64,000 bases of DNA from Alopecurus myosuroides (taxonomy: Eukaryota; Streptophyta; Magnoliopsida; Poales; Poaceae). Location of the stretch: NCBI GenBank assembly GCA_028641055.1, contig CM054059.1, positions 437,994,515 through 438,058,514 of the forward strand, read 5' to 3'. Shown here in pieces: positions 33,070 through 43,554 of the stretch; position 1 is the first letter of the stretch; each line of letters begins with the position of its first letter. The translations under genes were made by a program, and so were the position numbers. The notes below the pieces were generated by a model that was given only the letters and a program-made list of their open reading frames with translations, had not been told where the DNA came from and ran no database searches.

Positions 33070-33422
33070 TCATATAATTTGAGGGTATGGTATGGTTTCG
33101 CATGAAAAGAATGATCGAACGGATACTTTTGTCTTCTTGTAAGCATGTATGATTTGCTTTGAGATTCATGCACCTCTGCTCGCCGCCCTGCCATCGCCTT
33201 GTTTCACCCCAACAAAAATGTCGGCAATGGGTGCCTACATGACAAAGGAAAACGAGAACAATCAATTGAAGATATGCACTTTACGTAGTCCTATAACCTC
33301 TGACCGCTAGCAATACACTATGATAGTTGAAACAATATGAAAATTCAGGTGAACATGCATAAATCGTCCGGGACTCGCGTCAACTGAAATATCAGCAAAT
33401 GAAGTGAAACACTTTTTCTCTA

Positions 33423-33571
33423 CTCCGTCCATTCACTATCATAAAAGGTTTTAGCTTTTTTCGAAAACGCATATATATAGACGTGTTCAAGTGTGTATGT
33501 TCACTCATTTCAGTCTGTATCTAGTCCAAATTAAAATATCTAAAATATTTTATAATACTGAAAGGAGGGAG
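33423..33571. mobile_element. Stowaway-type MITE specific to copy 2
   Basis: TA (33421-33422) precedes CTCCGTCCATTCACTATCAT, and the right end ACTGAAAGGAGGGAG is followed by TA (33572-33573). Copy 1 shows the uninterrupted site near 19485 (TTTTCTAGAGCACAAG). Confidence 0.8.
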
Positions 33572-34283
33572 TAGCATCCAAGTGCACGGTCATGTTGTAC
33601 TAGAAAGCATCAAAACAGACAAAGGTCTTTTACAACAAAAAACTGACAGGAAAAGAAACCGAACACATAACACAAAAGCAGGCCAAAGACTCGAAGAATA
33701 CCAAAACTGCACTGCTATCCTACTACGAAAATGAAATGAAACATCAGCATAACATATCTTTCGATGGGTACGATTTGCAAGTGGTCACCAAAATAGCAAG
33801 CAAAAAAGGTGAATCTTTGCAAAGAATTCCACTATCTTCCCATTCTAGGGAGGCAGTTGGTATTCCACTATCTTCACCCCTGACCTGTATTAGCAAAGCA
33901 CTGAAGTTGGTATTTCAAAGAGGAGGACAGGCTTCCTGCCTCTGGATCAAGTGATGCACACAGCCATCATGATCCTTCATTTTGAGGAACAGGATACAAC
34001 AAGAAAATAAACTGATGGAAAACTCATAAATGGGAGTCCATGTCACAACCGAGAGGATCAATACGAGTGAAGATACCCTGCAATGCTGCAATACTCAGGG
34101 TATGGACAAGCCAAAATGCTACCACACACTCTACTCAACCGAGAAATTTCAGCTAAAACAAACAAAAAGACAATGGCAAAAACATCGAAACAATGGCAAG
34201 AATACTTGTGCAAAAGATTACAAAATACAACCAAACGAAAAGACACCGCAAAGAGACTACAACAGTTCAATGCTTTCCAAATT

Positions 34284-34491
34284 TCGACAACCATTCAATA
34301 AAGGGCAGCCCGGTGCAGTAGCTCCCGCTTGCAGGGTCCGGGGAAGGGTCACCACTTTGGGTCTATAGTACGCAGCCTTTCCCTGCATTTCTGTAAGAGG
34401 CTGTTTCCAGGACTTGAACCCGTGACCTCATGGTCACAAGGCAGCAGCTTTACCGCTGCGCCAAGACTCCCCTTCTCGACAACCATTTAAT
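34284..34491 (-). mobile_element. Au-type SINE with 16-bp target duplication
   Basis: The SINE body is 34300-34475, read on the minus strand. The head has a tRNA-like A box region (TTGGCGCAGCGGTAAAGC) and B box (GGTTCAAGTCC). The body has 'GAAATGCAGGGAAAGGCTGC' and 'CCCTTCCCCGGACCC', and it ends TGCCCTTT. It is flanked by TCGACAACCATTCAAT (34284-34299) and TCGACAACCATTTAAT (34476-34491), a target duplication with one mismatch. The intact empty site is at 21128-21143 in copy 1. Confidence 0.92.
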
Positions 34492-34605
34492 GCTCAAATT
34501 AAATGCATGCAAGTCAAAACATAGATCTTAGCAATCTCAAAAATAAAAAGCCAGAAATCTCATCCATAGCTTATGCCGAGCATAACTATAATGACACCTT
34601 TTCGT

Positions 34606-34805
34606 GTCCACCCCATGGTTCAAAAAGGCGCGCCTAGGCGGGCGCTTAAGCACGCCTAAGCTCTAGGCGATAGCAAAACGCCTGGCGCATAATTGCGCTT
34701 AATCACGCATAGTTGCGCATAAGCGGGCGCTTTGGTCAGAAAAGCGCAAGGCGGTGGCAAAACGCATAATTACCGCCTAGCGCCTTCTTGAACTTTGGTC
34801 CACCC
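34606..34805. mobile_element. hAT-type palindromic MITE with 8-bp target duplication
   Basis: The element spans 34614-34797 (184 bp). Its ends, CATGGTTCAAAAAGGCGC and (inverted) CAAAGTTCAAGAAGGCGC, match at 15 of 18 positions. Its inside is rich in GCGCC/GGCGC palindromes. The 8-bp repeat GTCCACCC flanks it exactly (34606-34613, 34798-34805). The single copy of that octamer at 21281-21288 is the empty site in copy 1. Confidence 0.9.
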
Positions 34806-35520
34806 AACCCACATCCATCCCATGGCATGTGGGCCGTGGGGTCTCCAAACTGGTGGAGTAACCTTCAAGCCGTGGAGGTTCATAACCAAGGTCTCCAACC
34901 TTGGAATGCATATGCAACAAATGCATTTTATATCTCATAATAATGATAAGTGTGAATTATAATCCATAATCCATAAAGATGGATAATAATTTCAACATAA
35001 TAAGGATGATTCATTAGCCATATCCCAACGACAGAAAAGAGCTTCACAAGAATCATGAGTAACATATATGATGAATAACAAGGAGCAAAACATTAGCAAA
35101 TATCAAACTGTGTCAAATATGCATGTGCGTCTCACCCACGGAGTGCAAGGTGTCATCTAAAGCGTTACAATCAATAGAAAATGAGATTTTGCCTCTAACA
35201 CTCTTGTCCAACCCCATATTGTAGACAATCCACCTCAGCCCCTCCAGGGTGAAGTTCAACTAAAAGCATTGAAATCCTAGAAAACGTGTATGATGTTGGT
35301 GACCAACTTGCCATACAACTCTATTTGGGTTTTATCATGAAGACCGTGGTTTGAAAGCCTGAGTTACGGCTAAGCAACTATTTTTCAATCGTATTAACCA
35401 ACTTTGGTAACCGATAGAAATTTCGCAAGTCGAAACACAGCAAACAATGGGGCTTTAAGCATCTACAGAATATACCCTACAACTTACGTTTTGGGTCCAT
35501 AATGATGGGTTATTTTAGTA

Positions 35521-35634
35521 CTCCCTCCGTCTCAAATTAACTGTCACAAAATTAGACAAAAGTGGATGTATCTAGACATCATTTAGTGTTAGATACATCA
35601 ACTTTTGTCCACAATTAATTTGGGACGGAGGGAG
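35521..35634. mobile_element. Stowaway MITE (Thalos-like) specific to copy 2
   Basis: The ends are CTCCCTCCGTCTCAAATTAA and the inverted TTAATTTGGGACGGAGGGAG, with TA on both sides (35519-35520 and 35635-35636). In copy 1 the same flanks are joined as TTTTAGTGCTCAAAGAG (22027-22043), with the TA target now TG. Confidence 0.93.
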
Positions 35635-35837
35635 TACTCAAAGAGACAATTGAACAATTTAAACATAATTACAGAAATCCATTTTCAAACCATAATTTGG
35701 AGTTGGGCAAACAAATACTTACTGGGTAGCTAGTGAAAACCTCCCCCACCTCTTCTTCCTTGTATCCCTCCTTACTCTCTTTCACCTCTCAGCCGGCTGA
35801 AGAGAAGGGCAAACAAATAATCAACTGGGAGTATTTG

Positions 35838-38578
35838 TCACCATGGCCTGCCGAAGGGGAAGGGCAATGGGGGAAATCCAGAGTGAGCTGGTTTAGGAGA
35901 AGCTGCGATACCCGGCTGTGGCGGCACGGGAGCCACAAGGGGGGCCGAACGTGGTGATGGAACAACAGGGCCCCCCTGCCAGAAGTACCCAGGGGGCGTT
36001 GTCCAAGCTGGAAGCAGCTGAGAAGTACCCACTTGATGATACTGTCCCAGGACTGGCCGGTAAGCTAGAAGCTCCATAGGAGGACGAGGGGCTGAAGATG
36101 TTGGTTGGGTCACCACGTCTGCTTTACCCAACGACACAGCAGTGGGCGTGGTATAGAGTCCAGACTGGGTTGGGGAAGAAGCTGCAACACCCGTATGTGG
36201 CGGTGCAGGAGCTGTAGGGCCCGGAGATGGAGGGGGCAAAGCAGGAGTCGCCTGACACAAGGACCCCGGAGGTGTTGTCCGAGTTGGGGGCAACTGAGAA
36301 GCAGGAGCGGCCATGTGGACTAACCCTTGCGAGGACATAGCTAAGGCGCATGCATGCACTTGCTCCCACTTGATGATGCTATCAGGGTTCCCTTTGCACA
36401 CTCTCTCCATGTGGCCTTGGCCACAACGACGACAGACACCGGTATAGGCGCACTTACCAGCACGGTGTCCAACAATACCGCGCTTCAAGCAGATCATGCC
36501 CTGCCCTTGGGTTGGTCGGTAAGCAGGAACTTGCTCCCACTTGATGATGCTATCAGGGTTCTCTTTGCACACTCTCTCCATGTGGCCTTGGCCACAGCGA
36601 TGGCAGACACCTATATAGGTGCACTTAACAGGACGATGTCCAACAGCACCACACTTCAAGCAGATCATTCCCTGCCCTATCATTGGTTGCTTCAGCTTGG
36701 ACTGCACTATGCTTTGAAAACCTGCTTTGGACTTCTTGAAAGCAGTTTGCTTAGCAAACTCGCTTCCCCCAGGGTTACTCCTCTTCTGCTGATTTCTTGT
36801 TGATTTGGACACATTGTCTGTCTGCATCTCTCGAGGTTGCAGAACTTCATATTCCTTATATGCCTTGCCGTTAGCATCACTTTGAGCATCGCACAAAATA
36901 TTCTGCACTTCAGGGTTAGTATCCTGCAGGGGCGGAGCTTCGTTGCGATCAGCCTGGGCTATGGCCCGCCCAAGATTCAGCTCATCGTTCTTTTTTCTTG
37001 CTGGGCTGGGTAGGCAAAGCTCCCATTTCTGGAAGAAAGTTGTGTGGCTGTAGGCTGGCCAGCCCAGCAATTCTTCTGAAGCTCCGCCGCTGTCCCGAGT
37101 CACGCCTGAAAAACTTGAAACTATGTTCTTTGACTTAATCAAATCATCCTTATTGCCAGTTGATGTGCAGCTTATGTATGGTGACTGTGCTAATGGTGGT
37201 TCTCCAGCCACAAGGCTTTTCCAGAGCCAAACACTCTTTGCTGCAGAAGTAAGGGTTTGAGACACATTTGGAGGTTGTGCCAATAAAATATTGTACCGCC
37301 TCATTTTAAGTTTATGAATGGCATTAGAGAAGTCCCGATCACCGGAGATAAGCAGATAATTTGCTGGTGGAGGATTGTCAATAGCCCAGAACAGCATGTC
37401 AACCAAGATCTTCTTATCACTTGCATCTTTAATCCCTGCATTCGCTAGGAAACTATTAAAATATGAGAAGATGTGCTTAAATATATAGCATGCTAGACAT
37501 GTAATCCGAAATGCAATGCAATCAGACCAGAGCTTTTGCCAGCTCCAAGAATAATACTCCGTATGACAAACGGAAATATAGCGGTAACTTGGGTCATTCT
37601 TCAAACTGGAAGAGGTTTTATACAACACACTTCGTATGACAAACGGAAATAATAACCAATCACAAAATCTCATTAGCTACTTGTTAGTTGTTATAATGAA
37701 ATGAAGAAATCAGTTACTCATAAGAGCATATGGCACACATGTTTGTGATCAACCCTCGCTTATTTGGATGTCTGTATAAACCCTAAGGAAAATACAAAGA
37801 TAACCAATATTAAAAATCATCAGGTCAGACAGTGGCAGTGCGGTGCATGGGCTTGCGTACTCTACGGTGGATGGTTCATTGATCTAGTGTCTTACAAAGG
37901 AGGCTTTCTTCTTTTGGAGGTTATTATGGTGTGTCACTTCCCGTTGCACATTGTTCAGCTGACTTAGGTGAGCTTGAGCCGAGTTGTGATGTGCAACATG
38001 AGGCAGGTCCAATCGCTCATGTGCGAATGAAAGAACATTATTTTGTAATCGATTAAGCTCACCTGGTCACTAAAAAAAAGAATCACCAAGCCTGACATCC
38101 ATTAGACTGGACGAAGCACATCCCTAAAGCAGGGAACTCCTAGAACCTAATTTCACATCGTCCAAAATTACGCCAGATCCATCAATCATACCCACAGGAA
38201 GTATATATCTGAACCAACCAGCGCAGCAATCCCAGAGACAAACGAAAAGGCGGGGACTGGCGAGAGGTAGACCGTTGACCGAGTGATAAGATTAGGGACA
38301 AGATCAGAGCTGCTGGGCGTGATGAGGATGGATGGGGGTTTCGTACCGGCGGGGACGTGGTGGAGCGAGACGCCGGTGCTGGAGAGGGCTTGCTGGACGT
38401 TGTTGGCGATCTGGTGGGTGTCTCCGTACGCGGAGACGGAGATGGGGCCTCTGTAGCCGGCGGTGGCGAGGGCGGAGCTCATGTTCTGGACGATGAGATG
38501 AGGGTCGCAGCTGCGTGGGACGCAGCAATTCTCGATGTCCCACCACACCGACGTCTTCGCCACCGCGTACAATCCCAT
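35838..38578 (-). CDS. NYN-domain (PIN-like nuclease) protein with CCHC zinc knuckles, copy 2, with exonised MITE
   Basis: The exons are 38578-38347 and 37435-35838 (donor GCCG/GTACGA, acceptor AATGCAG/GG), 609 codons together. The NYN motifs match copy 1 (VWWDIENCCVP, VSAYGDTHQIA, LLISGDRDFSNAIHKLKMR). A 171-bp net insertion adds 57 residues between 'VTR' and 'TNPEV' without breaking the frame. The zinc knuckles are doubled, but the second has CLKRG in place of CLKCG, losing a zinc ligand. The Pro-rich tail has fewer repeats than copy 1 and ends FPFGRPW. The frame being open despite these changes suggests a functional or recently functional paralogue. The nuclease role is inferred from family. 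Confidence 0.83.
36927..37092. mobile_element. 166-bp TIR element inside the coding exon of NYN copy 2
   Basis: The ends are CAGGGGCGGAGCTTC and the inverted CAGCGGCGGAGCTTC (14 of 15 matching). The flanks TCCTG and TCCCG could be a 5-bp duplication of the site read as TTTCG in copy 1 (23824-23828). The CAGNGGCGGA end resembles hAT MITEs, which normally make 8-bp duplications, so the superfamily is uncertain. Insertion plus duplication is 171 bp, a multiple of three. Confidence 0.8.
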
Positions 38579-38866
38579 CGCCGGCCGCCGCTGGCACCCC
38601 GGATTTTGCCGGCGGGGAGGTGCGTGAGTCTTCGCCTATTCGGGGCGTACCGGCTTTTGTGAACTGCGAATTGAATTGCGGCGGCGGGCTTGACGCGGAC
38701 TCACAAGGACGATGCCGATACGGCAATACGGCGATACGCCACAAGAATAACACGTCGGATAGTATTGGCTAAACGGACCGGGCTGGGCCGGCACATGGCT
38801 AAACGGACCGTGCCTGACCTGCAGCACGACTGGGCCTCTGCTCCGAGCCAGCACTCGATGTCGTTG

Positions 38867-40645
38867 AGTACATCTCCTACGGGGCTGCTCATTTGGCCCA
38901 GACAGGCCGGATTTGAGCAGGTCCGGACAAAAGCAGACTCCTGCGGGGTTGCTCAACCCACGTCTGAGTCCGTTTTGGGTCCGTGGCTGCTCAAACCCAG
39001 ACCAAATTTGGTCCAGATTTGAGCAGCCCGAGGACGGGAAACGGACACGCGCGGGGGGCCGCGTCATCGCTCGGTCAAACGGAGTGGCCCGCCGGTCAGT
39101 TGACCGTGGCGACGGCTCGCCTCCCCCACCGGTCCTATTAAATGGGACCGCGGCCACGCGTCCATCCCCACGCGCACCAGTCCCCACACCGCCTCCCCAG
39201 TCCACTCGCCACTCTCCTCGGCTCTCTCGCCGCCGGCCACGCCATGGGCAGGAGCTGGTTGAACTGGGGGAAGGCCGCGAAGAACGACCATGAGGCCGGC
39301 AGCTCCCGCCGCCGCGCGCCCTCCCCCACCCCTCCCCTACCGCCACCGCCCCCTCTGACCCGCGCCGCACGCGCTTAGGCGGAGCAGGTGCAAACGCCTC
39401 CTCCTCCTCCTCCTCCTCCTTCTCAAGGGCCCGCCGCCCCCTTCCGCCTTGTGCCGGCGCGCGTCCGCGACAGGCCCTACCTCAATAAGAGGAGGTGCTA
39501 GTGGTACTGGGACCGCGCGATCCCGGTGCCCTAGCCGGACGTCCACCTGCCGGACGGGTGGCATCTGAACCTGGATCGCATCCCGGTGCCGCCCGTTCCG
39601 AGGAGCGGGCTCGAGCGGGAGGTGGAGATCCACCGCCGCCGGGACGAGCTCCCGTCGGACCTGCACGGCCACCCCACGTTCGCCGTGGACAGTCCCCACT
39701 GGGACACATGGTTCACGGACGAGCACGACCTGCGACGCAGGTCGTACTTTGGGGCGAGCCAGGCGCGCGGCGCGGCCCAGTACCCACCGCCCTCTCCTTC
39801 ACGCCCGGCGAGGCGTGGTACCGCGGCGCCGCCCCTTCGCCGATGCGATCCCGCGCCGGTCGTCAAGGAGGAGCCACTGGAGGAGCCCTCCACTGGTACC
39901 AGGAGGAAGACGACGACAAGGAGGAGGAGGCCGCCATGGCGCAGCCCGGCGAGGAGCTGCAGCTGGCCATGGCCATCCAGACCTCTGCGCGGGAGGCGGA
40001 GGAGGCGGTCGCGGCGGAGGAGCGCGCCGTGGCGGACGCGCTTGCTGCGGTGGCCGCCCACGAGGCGGCGGAGGAGGCGGAGGCCCGGGCGGCGGGGGCC
40101 AGGGCGGTGGACGAGGCCGTGGCGGCCATTCACCGTCAGGCCGTGCCCTACCCCCACGAGGAGGAGGCCGACGAGGACGAGCGGGACGAGAACCAGCCGA
40201 TCCCGGCGTGGTTCGCGCCCCTCGTCGGCATGCAGTGGGAGTGGACGGGGCCACCGCCGGAGCTGGACGGGGCAGCGCCCCTGCCCGCCACCCACCCGCC
40301 CGCCCCTCAGAGGGACGCCGCGCTCCTCCCACCTCGCACCTGACACCCTGGAGTACATCATCCTGGACTAGGGATGCTCCGGGGAAACTCTGGCCGCCGC
40401 GAGGCCACTGGCCAGTGGCCATCTAGCTAGGGCTAGATTTTTTTATTTTCTTTTATTTTTTTTAATTGTAAACCTATGGGCCCCTATGGGCCCTACCGTA
40501 TCTATATATCAGTCCGCTTTTGGTATGAGCAGCCCCGCAGGAGGCACCTGGCCCGGTCCCTGTCCGCGCAGCGCGGACCGCTGCTCAAATAGACAGATTG
40601 CGGACCAAATTGGTCCGCAAATGAGCAGCCCCGCAGGAGATGCCC
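38867..40645. mobile_element. Non-autonomous TIR element (PIF/Harbinger-like ends) with an internal pseudogene
   Basis: The left end CATCTCCTACGGGGCTGCTC and the inverted right end GGGCATCTCCTGCGGGGCTG match. The same 'CTCCTGCGGGG(C/T)TGCTCA' block recurs subterminally on both sides (about 38938 and 40527), with 'GGACCAAATTTGG'-type palindromes. 'GGGCATCTCC' ends are common on grass PIF/Harbinger-type elements. The 3-bp target duplication (TTG/TTA) is imperfect. No transposase is inside. Confidence 0.6.
39244..40375 (+). pseudogene. Transposon-borne Ala/Glu- and Pro-rich hypothetical protein, decayed
   Basis: Pieces in three frames belong to one former gene. They are a start (MGRSWLNWGKAAKNDHEAGS), a stretch with 'RPYLNKRRC' then stop then 'WYWDRAIPVP' then stop then 'PDVHLPDGWHLN', a part reading 'PVPPVPRSGLEREVEIHRRR', and, after a frameshift near 39900, an Ala/Glu-rich helix followed by 'AWFAPLVGMQWEWTGPPPE'. 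Proteins with this layout (RCRWYWERDVPVPYPDV-type motif, Ala-rich coiled coil, acidic tail) are abundant in grass genomes inside TIR elements. Their function is not known. A (CCT)n run at about 39398-39420 encodes poly-Pro. Confidence 0.55.
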
Positions 40646-40984
40646 TTACTAGGTTGCCATACCTGGTCGACTCCCATGTCACTGCAGCTTGCCGCCACAC
40701 GAGGTCAAGCTATACTCCCTACATCACATGAGGTTGTTTCACAGTTTGCTCGCACAGATGTGACACACTGACGCGAGCCTGCGAGGTCACCATCAAGCTG
40801 GCCCCGTGTCTCCGCATGCAACTGATTAAGATAAAACTCCTTATCCTATATTAATGCAATTGGATTTGTTGTTAAGAGTTTAGGCAATTTATAGATTAAA
40901 TTAATCCAAATATAAATCATGAACATGACGTAAACATACTGATATTAATCATGTTCCTGCACACTAGATTTGTAGTAGATAAAT
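40646..40984. other. Short unassigned stretch
   Basis: No gene is seen. It contains CTTATCCTATATTAATGCAA (about 40839), which recurs at 49793 on the far side of the copia element. Confidence 0.4.
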
Positions 40985-41168
40985 CTACGCAAACTACTAG
41001 TGTTGCACACATGGAAATAATAAGGACAGGGGAAAACGAGTTATACTCTGCAGTCGGCCAATTGGCAGTAGCCGCAGCAGAGGCGGCAGCCGCGGCGGCG
41101 GTTGCAACAGCAGCAGCAGAGGCGGCCTCGGTGGCGGCAGCAGCAGCGCGTTCAGCTTCAGTGGACAT
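40985..41168 (-). pseudogene. Copia gag N-terminus (Ala-rich), truncated
   Basis: The frame begins MSTEAERAAAAATEAAS and is followed by Ala/Thr/Val repeats up to NWPTAEYNSF. Such Ala-rich starts are usual for gag of some grass copia families. It lies downstream of a TATA box (CCTATAAATTGG, about 41430) and leader that continue from the left LTR. It is cut off after about 55 codons. The main element lacks exactly this gag start. Confidence 0.45.
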
Positions 41169-41199
41169 GTTGACGAAGAGGGCGACACGGTAGTAGTCG

Positions 41200-41914
41200 A
41201 AGTAGATGTACAGCAGCGAGCAGTCGTGTAGGAGACGCTCCCAAAAAACATAATCGCCTCTCTCCCGTACAGGATCTGGAGAGCGGGGTTTCGGAGGCCT
41301 GCTCTCCCGTCGGCCGTGTACGCGGCAGACGGGATGGGATCACCGGCGGCAGCAACAAGAGGTGGGACGAGAGTGGGCGCAAAGAGGCGGCGTGTATGAG
41401 TTGTTTTTCTGTATCCGCCTGAGCCTCCAATTTATAGGCACGCCCGAGTAGGAGAACGGTCAATTCAATTGGCGTTTACTACAGCCGTTACCACGTGATA
41501 AAAGTCGCGTTTTACTGCGCGGTTATCACACGCGATCAATACGGTTGTTACCAAAATAAATGTGACGCGATTAGACAACAATCAATATGACGTCTCATAT
41601 TATTGCCGTGTCTGTTGACTCCTCGGTTCCGACTGCTAAAATAAAGGCATCGGCTCGGCTCACTCCCGCAACCCGCGGCGCGGCGTGGCGGGCGGCGGAG
41701 GAGGAGGAGCGCGCGTGTGGAACACCTCCGCAACTTCTCTCTCTTCATACCAACTCACACTAGTGGGGAGAGAGCTCACCTTATAAACTGGTGCAAAACT
41801 CTCTCAACTAGCAATATGGGACTAAACTCCCACCACTTGCGATGGATGCATGGGCCTTAGGGATTTAAATAGAAATTGCCTAATGGGCTAAGAGCCCATC
41901 CCAAATTTCAGCAA
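41200..41914 (-). repeat. Left LTR of the copia element
   Basis: On the minus strand it starts TGCTGAAATTTGGG right after the polypurine tract. The first 445 bp (41914-41470) are shared with the right LTR. Beyond that the sequence continues with a TATA box (about 41430) and leader to about 41200. The end is not marked by an obvious CA plus primer-binding site, so the lower limit is approximate. Confidence 0.65.
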
Positions 41915-42553
41915 TCCCCCGCCAGATCCCGAAGACCCATGGTGTTGTTGAACGTCCACCTAGAACAAGTAGCTACACTACATCACAACTGAACAATGGA
42001 CTATGCTTTGAATTGTCGGTTTGGCGTTAAAATAGTTTCACTAAATGTCTTGCAAGTACTAGGCTGCCGAAGGCTGACCCCTCGGGTAGAGCATATTAGT
42101 CACACTCCTGGCCTATTCACGAACTTAATAGAGATCACCCAATCTCATAGACTGTTACCAGCAGTCAGGTTCATATAGGTGTGTTCCTCCAAAGATCGCT
42201 CTGTAGGATAGCATCTTGCTTATACAAGCCTTGGAACACATTAAGACAAAAGTCAACCTGCCATACAGTTTTTGAGAGTATTGTATCTCCAGTGGAGTGG
42301 GTTAGTAAAAATTACTCTCCTCGGTTAACCACTAGCTTGTTTTTCCAGGTCCCACTTCACGGGATCTCCGATCACATAGGTTGGATTACTGTCATGGCAA
42401 CTCATGTGGGTCTAATACCCATCTCCCTTGATGCACTTTCTATCATAACACGTGATAGCCCTTTAGTAAAGGGATCTGCCAGATTCTTAGCCGACTGGAT
42501 ATAATCCACCGCTATCACTTCGGAGTTTCTTAAATGTCTGACAGGTTTTAATC

Positions 42554-43554
42554 TCATTTTATGTGCTTTGTGGACTGTGCATTGTCCTTTGAACTCTTCA
42601 CCTTGACAATTACTGTTTGATTGTCACAGTTCATAAGGATAGTCGGTACTGGCTTTTCAACCACAGGCAAGTCCATCAAAAGATCTCGAAGCCATCTTGC
42701 TTCGACACTAGACGTGTCTAATGTTGTTAATTCTGCTTCCATTGTTGATCTGTTAAGATCGTTTGCTTGCAAGACTTCCAGGAAACAGCACCACCTCCAA
42801 GAGTAAACACATACCCCGTTGTGGCTTTCATCTCATCAGCATCAGAGATCCAATTCGCATCACAATACCCTTCAAGTACCGAAGGATATCCACTATAGTG
42901 AAGTCCATGGTTCACGGTACCTTGCAGATAGCACATAATTCTTTCTACAGCATGGCAATGCACATCACCCGGATTGGAAACAAACCGGCTTAGTTTGCAC
43001 ACAACAAACATGATGTCAGTCCTCGTAGCGCTCGCTAGGTACATGAGTGAACCAATTACTTGAGAGTACCTCAGCTGATCCTTAGCTGTGCCTTCGAACT
43101 TTCGAATCCGCACACTAGGATCATATGGTGTTGGAGAAATTTTGCAGTTCGAATATACAAAACGACTCAAAACCTTCTCAACATAATGGGATTGAAGAAG
43201 TGTAATCCCACCCTCATTGTCTCTCAATAGCTTGATGTTCAAAATAACATCAGCCACACCAAGATCTTTCATCTCAAAGTTCTGGGATAGAAACGACTTA
43301 ACCTCATTGATTACTTTGAGGTTGGTCCCAAATATCAGTATGTCATCAACATACAAACACAGTATAACTCCTTCGCCCCCACCATGGCGATAGTATACAC
43401 ATTTGTCAGCTTCATTTACAACAAAGCCAACATATGTTAAAGTTGTATTGAACTTCTCATGCCATTGCTTAGGTGCTTGTTTCAGCCCATATAAAGATTT
43501 CAGTAACTTGCACACCTTTCCTTCTTGACCATCTATCACAAAGCCATGTGGCAG
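42554..43554 (-). pseudogene. Copia reverse transcriptase C-terminal half and RNase H
   Basis: The frame from 43554 reads HGFVIDGQEGKVCKLLKSLY and continues through the catalytic YVDD (LYVDDILIFG). The RNase H start follows (GYCDANWISDADEMKATTGY, VSWKSCKQT) to about 42727, where a frame change leads to the RNase H end (MEAELTTLDTSSVEARWLRD, 42772-42554). The first half of RT is on the far side of the hAT insertion. It copied the element's RNA into DNA before inactivation. Confidence 0.85.

Larger units (their letters stand above)
33070..38763. repeat. Segmental duplication, copy 2
   Basis: Collinear with 19057-25495. It contains the paralogous NYN gene plus five insertions absent from copy 1: a Stowaway (33423-33571), an Au SINE (34300-34475), an hAT MITE (34614-34797), another Stowaway (35521-35634) and an exonic 166-bp MITE (36927-37092). 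The copies start about 14 kb apart. Confidence 0.85.

Noticed and set aside
34376..34475. tRNA-like A and B boxes, a possible tRNA gene
   Set aside because: The boxes belong to the head of an Au-type SINE with its body and target duplication. No cloverleaf with acceptor stem is present.
39531..40422. Several overlapping frames over 200 codons on both strands
   Set aside because: Extreme GC content keeps all frames open. Only the plus-strand pieces with WYWDRAIPVP and the Ala-rich helix match a known protein type.
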